Counted from the first letter of the stretch, positions 49,491-59,192 are shown. The stretch is 64,000 bases of DNA from Rubripirellula reticaptiva (GCF_007860175.1 NZ_SJPX01000006.1:250074-314073); one strand, 5' to 3'. The notes: generated by a model from the letters alone, not told the origin. Program-made: numbers and translations.

Positions 49491-50009
49491 ATGGCTGAAA
49501 CAATGGTCTATCGAAACGTTCATGGCGTCGAACAGTTTCTCATCATCACCGATGATGAACGCGACAATTCCAAAGCATCAGGGCGCGAGCACAGGGGCGT
49601 TGCCGCGTTCGCATCAACGGTCCAGAAAACAAAACAGTGGGTCAACGAACTGATGCAAGAATTGCAATGGGATGACGCGCAAAAGACTTACCACGGTTTG
49701 CGCGCGGTGCTGCACGCCCTGCGCGACCGCTTGACCATCCACGAGACCGCCGACTTTGCTGCGCAATTGCCGATGTTGATTCGCGGCATGTTCTACGAAG
49801 GATGGCAACCTGATTTTGTGCCCGTCAAAGATCGCACAAAAGAAGCATTCTTGGCGCACGTGTCAAAAGCGTTCTCCGCCGATCAAAACGTGAATGTTGA
49901 AGAACTGACCATCGCCGTGTTGAAAATTGTTGCCTCTCATGTCAGCGAGGGAGAGATGAACGATATCGAAGCCATCATTCCTAAGCCGCTTGGTGAGTTG
50001 TTTTCGTAG
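49491..50009 (+). CDS. DUF2267 family protein
   Basis: The longer frame upstream is rejected in favour of ATG 49491, which follows GGAG and begins MAETMVYRNVHGVEQFLIIT. The 172-residue protein fits DUF2267: HGLRAVLHALRDRLTIHETA, DFAAQLPMLIRGMFYEGWQP and a C-terminal EGEMNDIEAIIPKPLGELF. The family is of unknown function and often occurs beside stress genes. The PDZ protein follows 49 bp downstream, perhaps on the same transcript. It is divergent from PAC2. Confidence 0.88.
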   Translation: MAETMVYRNVHGVEQFLIITDDERDNSKASGREHRGVAAFASTVQKTKQWVNELMQELQWDDAQKTYHGLRAVLHALRDRLTIHETADFAAQLPMLIRGMFYEGWQPDFVPVKDRTKEAFLAHVSKAFSADQNVNVEELTIAVLKIVASHVSEGEMNDIEAIIPKPLGELFS

Positions 50010-50058
50010 TCGTTTGCCGTTTACCGTCTATCTGCGAATCATGCAAGGAACCCAAACC

Positions 50059-51210
50059 ATGTGGACCAAACCTGCGATCCTATTGATCTGCCTATTGCCC
50101 AGCGTCTCGATGAATCTGGTTATCGCCCAGTCCATCCCAGCCGTGCCAACCGAGGACCAAGAATTTGCTCAGCTTGGCGTCGAGGTCACCGACAGTCCGG
50201 GTGTTGGCGTCCAAGTGGAGGTTGTTGCCGTCGACGGTCCGGCCGACCAAAGTGGTATTCGGCCCGGTGACTACCTGATGGCGATTAATGGCGAGCCCAT
50301 CGATCAACCAGACGACCTCATTGCGACCATCCATGCCCAAAATCCTGGGACAGCAGTCAGCGTCAGAGTCTGGCACGACGGCGAAGAGACGGAAATGAAG
50401 ATTGTTTTGGCAACGTCAGGTAGCACGGTTCAGCGAACCGATCGAGCTTGGTTGGGCGTTACCCTCGAGGTCAACGGGAACGTCGGTGCCAAGATCGGCC
50501 AAGTCATTCCCGGCAGCCCTGCGTCCGACGCAAAATTGAAGGAGGGCGATGTGATCGTAGCGATCAACGACACGGAAATTGAATCAGCGAAGGACTTGGT
50601 CACTGCGATCGAGTCGCACAAGTCAGGCGATCGCATCACGCTGACGCTGGCGGGTGAAACTGAAAATCCGCGTCAAGTGAAGCTTGGTGCGTTGGCTGTC
50701 GCACCACCGATTTTCAGCCATCGCATGCCAATCCCAGAACTGGATGAAATATTCCCCGATTCGTTTGCGCCTCCATCATGGCATCAGGAAATGTCGGACC
50801 TGCGTCGTAAGGTGCAAGAGCTGCAAGATGCGATTCGTAAGCAAGGCAAAGGCGATCTGGACTTGGACGAAGAGGACGCTGAGAGTCAGGATCCAACCGA
50901 GCATCAGCCCGGCGACGTTTCTGAACTGAACGGCACATCGGCACTCTTTCAATTTGTCGACTACGATCTGCGGCGAGGCGATGCACAGAGTCGTTCCAGT
51001 CACGATGGATACCGATATCGCCCCACGTATCGGTATTCGTATCAGTATCGACCGAACTACGGATATCGGTACGGCTACGTACCTCGTGCGATACCGTATT
51101 CCAGTTACTACGGACGCTATCCGAATTATCGATCATACTACCGTCCCTACTATCGAGCAGGCGCGCAACTCTACATCGGACCTTTTGGTGTTCAATACTA
51201 CTATCGGTAA
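50059..51210 (+). CDS. Secreted protein with two PDZ domains and a Tyr/Arg-rich tail
   Basis: ATG 50059 follows AAGGAAC; two earlier in-frame starts are less likely. The 383-residue protein has a signal peptide (about 1-24, IAQS), a PDZ domain at about 40-120 (GPADQSGIRPGDYLMAINGE) and a second at about 130-215 (GSPASDAKLKEGDVIVAIND). An acidic linker follows, then a C-terminal tail of about 70 residues rich in Tyr, Arg and Pro (RYRPTYRYSYQYRPNYG, YRSYYRPYY). There is no Ser-protease domain, so it is not a complete DegP-type enzyme; it may bind protein ends or anchor in the envelope. The tail might bind DNA, RNA or surface polymers. Confidence 0.85.
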   Translation: MWTKPAILLICLLPSVSMNLVIAQSIPAVPTEDQEFAQLGVEVTDSPGVGVQVEVVAVDGPADQSGIRPGDYLMAINGEPIDQPDDLIATIHAQNPGTAVSVRVWHDGEETEMKIVLATSGSTVQRTDRAWLGVTLEVNGNVGAKIGQVIPGSPASDAKLKEGDVIVAINDTEIESAKDLVTAIESHKSGDRITLTLAGETENPRQVKLGALAVAPPIFSHRMPIPELDEIFPDSFAPPSWHQEMSDLRRKVQELQDAIRKQGKGDLDLDEEDAESQDPTEHQPGDVSELNGTSALFQFVDYDLRRGDAQSRSSHDGYRYRPTYRYSYQYRPNYGYRYGYVPRAIPYSSYYGRYPNYRSYYRPYYRAGAQLYIGPFGVQYYYR

Positions 51211-51287
51211 TGCGGGATGAAGTTGCATGCTATGCTGCGGGGTGATCCGTTCACCACGGATGCGCAGATTAATTTTGGTGTGTATGA

Positions 51288-52027
51288 TTGAAGGCAAAAG
51301 ACGATTCGGTTTGCAATAGTTACCGTTTCGCGGCCTCGGGGTATCGATATCATCTGTTTTGGCGATGTCAAGAAAGCGCAAATAAGCGCCAATCGTTGGC
51401 AATCTTTTTCCTAGCAGTGACGACTGTCATCTTCTTCTTGTCCGGTTTAATGGCGGCGGTCGACGCCGCCGTTTTGCGTGTGACACGCCGAGAATTCGAA
51501 AATTGATGTATCACGGGCGTTGCGGTGCCGAATCTTTACGCGATGTTAAGCTTAGCATTCGTGATGCGGTCGTGGTGAGTGTCATCGCTACGAACACGAT
51601 CAACGTGCTTGGACCAGTGCTGGTCAGCTATCAAGCGTTCGTGATGTTCTCGTCTGGCGGCGTCGTGATCGCGACGATCGTCTTGGCGTTGGGAACGATT
51701 GGATTCTCGGAAATATTTCCCAAAGCGATCGGCAATCACTTCGCCCCTCTCATCGCTCGACTCTTTGCGCCGGCAATTCTTTTCGGCGAGCGCATTTTGT
51801 TTCCGTTGGTGAAGCCATTGGTTTGGTTGACCGGTCGATTGACACCCGGTACTCGGCGAATCGGTACCGAACCGCAGATTCAATCACTCGTGCGCATCGG
51901 TCACGAAGCAGGGCACATTGAAACTGACGAACATCAAATGATTCACCGTGTGTTCGTGCTCAATGACCGCAGCGCACGCGACATCATGACGCCGATGAAA
52001 GACGTTCGAGCAATTGCGGCCCAATGA
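51288..52027 (+). pseudogene. Broken CNNM/DUF21-type transporter gene (HlyC/CorC family)
   Basis: Two adjacent frames together carry the first membrane half of a CNNM (DUF21) protein. The first ends LFLSGLMAAVDAAVLRVTRR-like (FFLSGLMAAVDAAVLRVTRR) and stops at 51504-51506. The second starts there in another phase and continues with SIRDAVVVSVIATNTINVLG and LALGTIGFSEIFPKAIGNHF, then DIMTPMKDV. The CBS pair and CorC-C domain that normally follow are missing; the frame stops a few codons later, at the point where an opposing broken gene begins. A frameshift plus 3' loss makes it a pseudogene. Confidence 0.8.
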
Positions 52028-52553
52028 CGCCAGTGCGAAAGACGATCGATGACACATGACCTTCGCCGGTCGACCGCAAGCTCATGATGAATCGCAGCGA
52101 GTTTTCACCAATTCCCTTCTGGTCTGGATGCAAAGTGATCGAAGGGTTGAACAACGCCGCCGACGCGAATGCGTACTCCATTGTGAAATACGATCCGATA
52201 AGTAGCTTCCGCGAATCATCAACGTTACTTAAACCGGGAACAAGCTCTGCCGCTTCGTTAAAGTGGTCACGCCACACCAAGTTCATATGCCGATGCCGCG
52301 ATTCGAAGTCGGCCTGCACGCTGGCGAGCATTTCGGCGACCTGAGTATCAGAAAGTTTATTAACGCGGTCGCAAACGCTTCGTACGCGAGTTTCGCCGCC
52401 AGGAAAGAATGGGCGAGACACGACCCAAGAGTCGTCTGCGGAAAAGCGTATCGGCAGCCGAGTAACGAGGTCGCAGTCACAGTTCGAATGGCAAGGTTTA
52501 GGTTCCATGGTTCGTGGACGTGCAAAACTGGGACCAAATTCAGTTGCGAACAC
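51984..52553 (-). pseudogene. Truncated GH130-type glycosidase gene, N-terminal part only
   Basis: About 175 residues read on the minus strand match the N-terminus of a longer GH130 subfamily: RLPIRFSADDSWVVSRPFFP, then LIGSYFTMEYAFASAALFNP, HPDQ and LRSTGEGHVSSIVFRTGVI. After this the sequence leaves the family and stops within the CNNM remnant. Family members run several hundred residues further and contain the active site, so this is not functional. It is distinct from the intact GH130 gene at 30031-30999. The start is GTG 52553 or ATG 52508. The tail-to-tail join with the CNNM fragment marks a deletion or rearrangement. Confidence 0.8.
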
Positions 52554-52739
52554 GCAAAATGAACCGCGTTCATAGTTGCGAATTGCAATCCTCGTCCAGG
52601 ATCACCGACGCATCTCGCCGCACACCTGTGCCGATCAGCGCAGTGGACATTTCGCTTAGTGGCCGCTTTGGCACAAGTCGAAACAACACCTTTGATCACA
52701 TTTCCGCTGGCTGGCCGTCTTTCGCCATTTCATGGCCGA

Positions 52740-52755
52740 CGGAACGGCACTTGCA
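52740..52755 (+). promoter_or_regulatory. Sigma-54-like promoter for the DsbD-like gene
   Basis: CGGAACGGCACTTGCA has GG-N10-GC, ACG in the -24 block and TTGCA at -12. It lies 124 bp before the GTG start at 52879, in a gap of about 325 bp that otherwise holds no gene. Confidence 0.42.
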
Positions 52756-52878
52756 TTCAATTTGGGGTGATGGAAGTGAGCCATGAAGACTCATTGTGTG
52801 CTGAGTTGTAGACCGTATGTCCAACCAAAACGGCACCTTTCGACAAGGTGTTCCGATTGAATAGCCAAGGCCAAGGCC

Positions 52879-54459
52879 GTGAAAAATCTCTTTGCGTTTA
52901 TCATCTTCCAAGCTCTGCTGGTGATCTCTATTCCAGGGGCAACCGCGGACGAAGTGTCGTCTTCCAGGGTGGACGTTCGCGTTGTGTGCATGGAGGTATT
53001 TGTTCGTGGAGACCGGCCATCCGCAAAGGCGGTACGGCAGTACACGGATGGATTGATGCGGCGTGCACCCGGATTGAATGTGATAGTGCATGACGTCGTC
53101 AAACAACGTGACCACCTCGCCCGACTGTACGAACTGAGCAAGAAGGCGGGGCGGGAAAAGCCGAGCGTTCCGGCGTTTCATTGTTGCGATCGGATGTACT
53201 TTGGTTTTGAAAGTGCAGCAGCGAGTGGGCCGAGCATTGAGTCGTTATTGACGATGGATGTTTACACTCGATCGACTTGTCCACGATGTGCCGACGCGAA
53301 AAAGTATCTGTCAAAGCTCAACCAGGTTTGGCCGGCAATTCGGTTGCAAATTCATGAAGTCGACGCGGATTCAGTGGCGAGACTGCGGTGGGAAGCGTTG
53401 TGCCGTGGCGGCGGCAGTGTTCCTGGATTGCCTACATTTGACTTTTCTGGACACGTCATCATTGGATATCAGGGCGACGCGGTCACGGGAGTGCAGATTG
53501 AGCGTCTGATCGAGCGCTGTGAATGTCGTTCGGCGACCGATAATTCGCCGAAAAGTACGATGCTGCGATTCGCCGACCTTTCGCTGCAAGCTGAAGCAAA
53601 CAATCGAGATGGCGACGATTTTGAATTCGAGCTGCCCGAAGAGGCTGGCGACGACGATATCGGGACTGCCACGATCGCATCGGAGTCATTGCAAGAAACC
53701 GATCCGCTAGAGAGCATCGACGTCCCTGTCTTTGGCAAGCTAAAAGTCGACGATCTTGGACTGCCGCTATTTACATTTGCGGTGGGGATCGTCGATGGAT
53801 TCAATCCCTGTGCGATGTGGATCTTGGTCTTTTTGTTGTCAGTGCTCGTTAACATCAAAGACCGTCGCAAAATCATCTTGATCGCGGGTACCTTTGTCGT
53901 GGTTAGCGGGTTGGCTTATTACGCATTCATGGCAGCGTGGTTGAATCTATTTCTGCTGATTGGCATCGCTCGACCGGTACAGATCGTCTTAGGCTTAGTG
54001 GCGTTGTTTATCGGAGTCGTGAACGTCAAAGACTTCTTTGCATTCAAGCAAGGCATCTCACTGTCGATCCCAGATAGCCAAAAACCCGGTCTTTATCGAC
54101 GGGTAAGACAAATTGTCGAGGCGAAGTATATCGGTGCCGCCATTGGCGGAGCGATTGTCTTGGCAGTCGTCGTCAATACGGTCGAACTGCTTTGCACAGC
54201 GGGATTGCCCGCGCTGTATACACAGGTGCTGACGTTGCAGGAGTTGCCGGCTTGGCAAAACTATGCCTACCTCGCGTTGTACATCGCTGCCTACATGCTC
54301 GACGATACCATTTTGTTGACAATCGTTGTCGCGACGCTATCGCATCGTAAACTGCAAGAACGAGAAGGACGATGGCTCAAATTGATCAGCGGGATTGTAA
54401 TACTGTTGCTTGGCATCGCCATGATTTTCTTCCCATCCTGGCTGACATGGGGACACTGA
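52879..54459 (+). CDS. Thioredoxin/glutaredoxin-like domain fused to a DsbD/CcdA-like membrane domain
   Basis: GTG 52879 follows AAGG and begins a signal peptide (LFAFIIFQALLVISIPGATA). Residues about 30-120 form a first small domain; residues about 125-215 are a thioredoxin-like domain with active site C134-P-R-C137 (YTRSTCPRCADAKKYL) and a cis-Pro in VPGLPTFDFSG. The C-terminal half (about 295-526) has six to seven membrane helices with DGFNPCAMWILVFLLSVLV and VNTVELLCTAGLPALY, whose paired Cys residues recall DsbD/CcdA transporters of reducing power. It probably moves electrons from cytoplasmic thioredoxin to envelope disulfides or to cytochrome c maturation. Family members are usually encoded with cytochrome genes; here one is 13 kb away. 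Confidence 0.85.
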   Translation: MKNLFAFIIFQALLVISIPGATADEVSSSRVDVRVVCMEVFVRGDRPSAKAVRQYTDGLMRRAPGLNVIVHDVVKQRDHLARLYELSKKAGREKPSVPAFHCCDRMYFGFESAAASGPSIESLLTMDVYTRSTCPRCADAKKYLSKLNQVWPAIRLQIHEVDADSVARLRWEALCRGGGSVPGLPTFDFSGHVIIGYQGDAVTGVQIERLIERCECRSATDNSPKSTMLRFADLSLQAEANNRDGDDFEFELPEEAGDDDIGTATIASESLQETDPLESIDVPVFGKLKVDDLGLPLFTFAVGIVDGFNPCAMWILVFLLSVLVNIKDRRKIILIAGTFVVVSGLAYYAFMAAWLNLFLLIGIARPVQIVLGLVALFIGVVNVKDFFAFKQGISLSIPDSQKPGLYRRVRQIVEAKYIGAAIGGAIVLAVVVNTVELLCTAGLPALYTQVLTLQELPAWQNYAYLALYIAAYMLDDTILLTIVVATLSHRKLQEREGRWLKLISGIVILLLGIAMIFFPSWLTWGH

Positions 54460-54466
54460 CGCGAAA

Positions 54467-54496
54467 GCCGCCGCCGAGTGTTGGTTTCGGCGCGGC
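54467..54496. terminator. Hairpin between convergent genes
   Basis: GCCGCCGCCGA (54467-54477) pairs with TCGGCGCGGC (54487-54496) with one bulged base: 10 base pairs. It lies between the DsbD-like gene and the convergent nitroreductase gene. T runs are short (ATTTTTG at about 54512). Confidence 0.5.
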
Positions 54497-54522
54497 ATGA
54501 TCAGCGGACTAAATTTTTGCGT

Positions 54523-55527
54523 CTACGGAGCCATGATCACCTCATCGACACTTCGCCGGGGCGTGGGTTTGACTTCACTACCGTAGCCCAAACGAAGCAG
54601 GAGTTGAGGATACCCGTTGACTCCGATCGACTTGGCAAGCTTGGTACGCAGGCTGGGAACTTCGATCGGTTGGTTCAGGTACGACGCATCGATCGAACAG
54701 GAAGCGGCACGCAAAGTGATCTTTGCGAGTGCTTGCCCGCAATCGACCCAGTCGGCAGGAGTGTCTGCCTCGGATCCGATCACGGCAAGCAAGGGTGATC
54801 CTTCGGCAAGTTGCCGATCCTTGGCGGCCTGTCCATTGCCCCAATCGAACGTGCGAACGGCGAGCCAACCAAAGTGCGACGCCAGGTCACTAATTCCTTG
54901 CGAGTAACCCGGTATCCCATCACGCCGCGAACTGCTGTTGGAATGAACCCATTTCGCCAGTTCACGACAGAATTGTTTGTCGCTCGCTTGTATTTTATCG
55001 CCTTGGGAAACCAAGTCGGCAACTGCGTGCTTTTCACGATCCGAATGAATCAAATGAATCCAAACTCGTTCCGACTTGGCATCATCAATCCATTCCGCTT
55101 GCCGATCGGAATCGATCGCTTGCTTGCTGAACGGAAACCGATTGGTTCGGCGCTTGGGAATCGCATCAAACAGGACTCGTTCGTCATCGCTTGGGTTGTG
55201 CGGACCTGCTACCAACACACGAGCGATCAGGTCCTCGTCATCATTCGCTGGAAGCACCCGAACCAAGGTGGCGAGCGAATCATTGTTCATCGCAAGCCTG
55301 AGATGATACAGTGCCGCACCGCAACTGATCGTCAGTTCACGATTGTGCGGATCAACAACAGGGCACGCGCGCGTAAGATCGGCGAACAACTCGACTTGGC
55401 CGGGCTTCAAACGGAACGCCCATGGCTGTGTGTTGTGGCTCGACGGAGCCATAACGGCGTACCGTATAGCGTCGTGAAGTCGGTGATTGAGCGAATCAGT
55501 CAATTTTGGATCGGTCGCAGTGTCCAT
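54523..55527 (-). CDS. Acg-type (DosR-regulon type) nitroreductase-like flavoprotein
   Basis: ATG 55527 is chosen because the family signature starts soon after; the longer frame has an atypical leader. The 334-residue protein fits the Acg family of FMN-binding nitroreductase-like proteins: AIRYAVMAPSSHNTQPWAFR (about 21-40), ELTISCGAALYHLRLAM, RRTNRFPFSK and a C-terminal PQLLLRLGYG. In Mycobacterium, Acg and its paralogues (Rv2032, Rv3127, Rv3131) are DosR-controlled and bind FMN without clear nitroreductase activity. The best sigma-54 promoter of the window lies upstream. Confidence 0.88.
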   Translation of the reverse strand: MDTATDPKLTDSLNHRLHDAIRYAVMAPSSHNTQPWAFRLKPGQVELFADLTRACPVVDPHNRELTISCGAALYHLRLAMNNDSLATLVRVLPANDDEDLIARVLVAGPHNPSDDERVLFDAIPKRRTNRFPFSKQAIDSDRQAEWIDDAKSERVWIHLIHSDREKHAVADLVSQGDKIQASDKQFCRELAKWVHSNSSSRRDGIPGYSQGISDLASHFGWLAVRTFDWGNGQAAKDRQLAEGSPLLAVIGSEADTPADWVDCGQALAKITLRAASCSIDASYLNQPIEVPSLRTKLAKSIGVNGYPQLLLRLGYGSEVKPTPRRSVDEVIMAP

Positions 55528-55597
55528 GGAATCGTCGCCTAAAAAGTAGAGTCGATCTGCTGCGAGATGACACGTCACAGCACTTGCAATGAACAAT

Positions 55598-55613
55598 TGC
55601 AAGGTTTGTGCCA
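55598..55613 (-). promoter_or_regulatory. Sigma-54 promoter for the Acg-type gene
   Basis: On the minus strand TGGCACAAACCTTGCA matches the consensus TGGCAC-N5-TTGCW in full. It lies 71 bp before the ATG, in the gap after the Cys-rich protein gene. Predicted transcript start near 55586. Confidence 0.68.
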
Positions 55614-55704
55614 ACGATTGCCTGCGAACAGGATTGCGATCAACACTTCGGCTCGACGTTGCATTTTCTTATCATGCATCGACGCCACACGTTTCAAGCG
55701 TGAC

Positions 55705-56301
55705 TTACAATCGAGCTTGAAGATCGTGAAACTCGTTTCGCAGCTTCTGCAGATTTTCGGCGTAGTCTTCCGCGTCACCAAATTCGCAGAACAGGCAGGT
55801 CCGACTGTGGCACCCCTTGGCTCGGCGAGCGTGCTTGATCGGGCACCAATACTGTTCGGTTCGGGCAGCGATCTCGCGGGAAAACGCTAGTACGCCGTTA
55901 CAGTAACCACAGTAGACGCAGTTTAGTTTCTCGATCACATTCAAGTAGGCCAATGCATGACGGTCGACAACGACGTAATCCTGTCGCTTCACTTTTTGAA
56001 TTTTGTAGATCGGAAAACAGACAGTCTGGTACACCGTGACAAATAGATCCAGCACTGAAATGGGAAGGATCAATGCATAGATAAACGGCGCAGTAGCGAT
56101 CGTCAAAAATGACGACTCAAAAATCGTGCGCCAGGCACGCTTCATCAATGCTCTGTGCCGCGATCGCACATCGATATCAAACACCGCGCGCCCATGCTCG
56201 ATCTCGTATGTCAGCGTTTTCTTTGTTTGCTGAACTTTCTCGGCGACGATTCTCTCGAGCTCCTGGATTTCGTCGAGCAATGGACCGAGGCGATTGGACA
56301 T
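55705..56301 (-). CDS. Membrane-associated Cys-rich protein of unknown function
   Basis: The 198-residue protein starts with a helical cytoplasmic part (about 1-50, LLDEIQELERIVAEKVQQTK), has two hydrophobic stretches (about 60-95, FLTIATAPFIYALILPISVL), and then a Cys-rich domain with CVYCGYCNG (about 128-136) and further Cys at about 153, 163, 168 and 171 (HSRTCLFC). Six or more Cys suggest metal binding, possibly an iron-sulfur site or zinc. I recall similar uncharacterised proteins in proteobacteria. No promoter of the sigma-54 type was found in the roughly 220-bp gap upstream. Confidence 0.7.
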   Translation of the reverse strand: MSNRLGPLLDEIQELERIVAEKVQQTKKTLTYEIEHGRAVFDIDVRSRHRALMKRAWRTIFESSFLTIATAPFIYALILPISVLDLFVTVYQTVCFPIYKIQKVKRQDYVVVDRHALAYLNVIEKLNCVYCGYCNGVLAFSREIAARTEQYWCPIKHARRAKGCHSRTCLFCEFGDAEDYAENLQKLRNEFHDLQARL

Positions 56302-56524
56302 GTCGGGTGCTCTTTGCTGACGGAACTCGGTTTGAGTTTGGTTAACCTAGCAAATGGAGTCGCAGAACCTATACGAGTACCGTCAATAACCGCGGCAAGA
56401 CTAGAAATTCTGCCAATTCAGCCGGAAATAGCAATCCAAGGACGTCGACGGTAGCGTATGAAAAGTTTTCGAATCCGAACGGCACACTCGCAGGGGATCG
56501 TCACGGCTGAATAGACGGCTTGCA

Positions 56525-58084
56525 TCATAGATGCGCAGCGACCTGTACCAGATCGGGGACATCCACGACGTGGCTGAGTTCGGATTGCGTCAGCGGTTGA
56601 TGCGTTGCGAGTTGATGTTCAAGTACTCGCAAGTCGGCGTCCGAAGCATCTTGGTTCTGAGACATTCGGTCGGCAACGCGCTGTCGCAACGTTTGTTCAT
56701 CGCTGTGACAATCAAGAATCGCAAAGGGGACACCTTCGCTTGTGGCCAATTCGTGAAACCGCTCACGGTCACGTTGTCTTAAAAAGGTCGCATCGATGAT
56801 TACGCTGTAGCCCGCTCGTAGGATTTGGCTTGCTCGATCTTCTAGATAAGCATAAGTCTTTTCACTGGACGCTTCGCTGTACAGCTCCGTCTTTTGTTCA
56901 CTTGATGGTCGGTCGGTCGCAAGCAAACCGAAGATTCGTTTGCGTTCTGTATCACTACGTAGTCGGACGGCATCATGTCGTTGAACGACCAGCTCGCTGA
57001 GAGTCGTCTTTCCGCTGCCGCTAACGCCGTGAGTGATCCACAACTGTGCTCTTTCTTCCGCAGTGAATTGATGCGCCAATTGGACGTGCTTGCGAGCGTC
57101 TCGCATCGCGGATTCACGGTCACTAGGTTTTAAATGGCTCTGGTCGGTGCGGATCGTTGCCACTAACGCACGTACTAACGAACGGTAAATCAGAAACGGG
57201 CGAATCAGGTCGAGTGAATCATAGTCGCCCGTACCTTCTAGGTAATGATTCATGAATGTTCGCGACAAATCCAAATGCCCGCAAAAAGCTAGATCCATCT
57301 GCAGAAACGCAGCGTCAGCTAGGATGTCGATCCAGCGAAGCTCTTCGTTAAACTCGACACCGTCAAACGGAACCAAACGATCGCCCCAATGGACAACGTT
57401 CCCAAGATGTAAGTCACCATGGCATTCACGGACGAATCCGTCGTCCAAACGTTTTGCAAGCGTTGCGAAGTTCTGTTTCAACCAGTCATCTGTCCAACGA
57501 TGGATAGCTTTCAACGTAGCGACGGTCTCGCGATCAAGTTTGGATTGCAGCGAGAGAACGATCTGATGAAGGTTCTTGACAAAAAAGTCGGGCCAAGTGT
57601 TCCGATCCGTGGTGTCAGAAATCGCAGCGACTTTATGAAAGCTGGCGATGTTGTCGGCGAGTTGATGGACTTCTGCAGTGGTCAGTTTTCCGTTCTTGAT
57701 TTGTTCGCTAAGCAACGAACCTTGCTTGAATCGTCGCATCTTGACCGCGTACTCGACGCGTTCTCCAGAACCATCGACCTGAATGTGACCTTCGTGCAAA
57801 CAGATTGGTACGACACCCAAATACAAATCGTTTTCATATCTGCCATCCAACCGGACTTCTTCATGACAGAAGTGACGTCGGAGTTCTAGCGTGCTGTAGT
57901 CGAGGAAGTTCGTCTTGATTGACTTCTTAATCTTGTAGGCGAATTCGCCAGCCAAGAACACGATTGAAATATGAGTTTCTTGAACTTCAATGATCCCTTC
58001 GACCGGGTGCGGGTAAGCGCCGGGTTTTGACAAGCCTTCGACAAGCGTTTCCGTCCTGATCGCCTTTTCAGTTGGGGCAGACAT
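56525..58084 (-). CDS. Aminoglycoside-phosphotransferase-like/AAA kinase two-domain protein (Rv2004c type)
   Basis: ATG 58084 follows GGAG; the ATG fourteen codons upstream lacks a ribosome site. The 519-residue protein has an N-terminal kinase-like domain (about 25-320) with FAYKIKKSIKTNFLDYSTLE and the catalytic loop HGDLHLGNVVHWGDRLVPFD. The C-terminal P-loop domain (about 345-500) has Walker A GVSGSGKTTLSELVVQRHD, YSVIIDATFLRQRDRERFHE and LDCHSDEQTLRQRV. Rv2004c of Mycobacterium has this layout and belongs to the DosR regulon, which fits the neighbours here. The substrate is unknown. It is probably co-transcribed with the upstream USP gene, 90 bp away. Confidence 0.88.
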   Translation of the reverse strand: MSAPTEKAIRTETLVEGLSKPGAYPHPVEGIIEVQETHISIVFLAGEFAYKIKKSIKTNFLDYSTLELRRHFCHEEVRLDGRYENDLYLGVVPICLHEGHIQVDGSGERVEYAVKMRRFKQGSLLSEQIKNGKLTTAEVHQLADNIASFHKVAAISDTTDRNTWPDFFVKNLHQIVLSLQSKLDRETVATLKAIHRWTDDWLKQNFATLAKRLDDGFVRECHGDLHLGNVVHWGDRLVPFDGVEFNEELRWIDILADAAFLQMDLAFCGHLDLSRTFMNHYLEGTGDYDSLDLIRPFLIYRSLVRALVATIRTDQSHLKPSDRESAMRDARKHVQLAHQFTAEERAQLWITHGVSGSGKTTLSELVVQRHDAVRLRSDTERKRIFGLLATDRPSSEQKTELYSEASSEKTYAYLEDRASQILRAGYSVIIDATFLRQRDRERFHELATSEGVPFAILDCHSDEQTLRQRVADRMSQNQDASDADLRVLEHQLATHQPLTQSELSHVVDVPDLVQVAAHL

Positions 58085-58174
58085 GGAAGGCTCCGATGAA
58101 ATGGGATGAAAGAATGACAAACGCAAAGCAAATTTAGCAGGTGACTGCTAACCAATCGCGACAAACTCGATCGC

Positions 58175-59149
58175 TCACAGCAAAGGCAACGGCTCGTCAT
58201 CTTCGACTAAAACGACACTCGCCATTTGCACCGGAGAAACGAACCCGTCGGGCTTGAGTGCCAATAGCGAACACGTCACGTCCGGAATGACGGTCTCTGC
58301 AGTGTTGCCGATCAGGAACCCTGCAACGCCCGTTCGGCAGACGGTACCCATCACTAACAAGTCGGCCTCAATTTCATCGGCAACGCTGCGGATCACCGAC
58401 GCCGCTGATCCGTGACGCAAATGCAGTTGAATGTCGTCGGCTTGTGAAAAGGGTGCCTGCAGCAACTCGTCGAGCGCTTTACGAACCTTCGCTTCGTGGT
58501 CTTTGCGAATAGAATCGACCTCGGCGTTTCCCGCATGTCGCCGCATCGATTCTTCCATCCACAATTGCCACGCGGCGACGATATGCAGTTTCGCGTTGTC
58601 TCGTTGGGCGATCGAGTAAGCGAGTTCCAAAATTTTCCGGTTCAGATCACCATGATTCTTATCGTCTGATTCAACGTCGATGGCTGCCAAGACTCGGTCA
58701 AACTGACCGTGAATTTGCGGCTTCAACAACCAAACGGGACAGGGACAAAGCCGTAGCAGTGACTTCGCCACACTGCCAAACAGTCGGCCCGCCGGTGAGA
58801 ATCCATCAGCCGTTTTGACTAGAAGGTCGTGCCCGTCGCGGATCACTTGCCGAGCGATTTCCGTCGCCGGATCACCGATGGCGACCGCCACGTCGAGCTG
58901 TAATCCTGTGTCGGAAACGTCACTGGCTAAGTCTAGCAGACGCCTCCGTCGGTCAGCCGCGACAAGCTTTTCGAGTTCTTCTGGCTTAGCGACATCCGTC
59001 ATCATGCCGAGCGATTTGGGGATGGGCTTGACGACGTCCATCAACGTTAGCGAAGCCTTGTTTTCAAGAGCCAACTGAGCGGCACGCGTGACCGCGACTT
59101 CCGGTTGGTCGGTTCCGGCGTACACCAGAATGTGTCTAAATCGTTGCAT
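58175..59149 (-). CDS. Universal stress protein, tandem USP domains
   Basis: ATG 59149 follows GAGGATAAAA; the ORF extends 23 codons upstream into sequence overlapping the previous gene's end. The 324-residue protein holds two UspA domains (about 1-145 and 150-300). The first has VYAGTDQPEVAVTRAAQLAL and a degraded nucleotide loop, GFSPAGRLFGSVAKSLLRLC. The second has VLAAIDVESDDKNHGDL and VMGTVCRTGVAGFLIGNTAE with the G-x-G-x9-G loop partly kept. Tandem USPs are typical of dormancy regulons. Second gene of an operon after the 300-residue USP. Confidence 0.9.
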   Translation of the reverse strand: MQRFRHILVYAGTDQPEVAVTRAAQLALENKASLTLMDVVKPIPKSLGMMTDVAKPEELEKLVAADRRRRLLDLASDVSDTGLQLDVAVAIGDPATEIARQVIRDGHDLLVKTADGFSPAGRLFGSVAKSLLRLCPCPVWLLKPQIHGQFDRVLAAIDVESDDKNHGDLNRKILELAYSIAQRDNAKLHIVAAWQLWMEESMRRHAGNAEVDSIRKDHEAKVRKALDELLQAPFSQADDIQLHLRHGSAASVIRSVADEIEADLLVMGTVCRTGVAGFLIGNTAETVIPDVTCSLLALKPDGFVSPVQMASVVLVEDDEPLPLL

Positions 59150-59192
59150 TTTTATCCTCGCTTTGACTGGTTGATTGACTCGCGTTGTGCGA

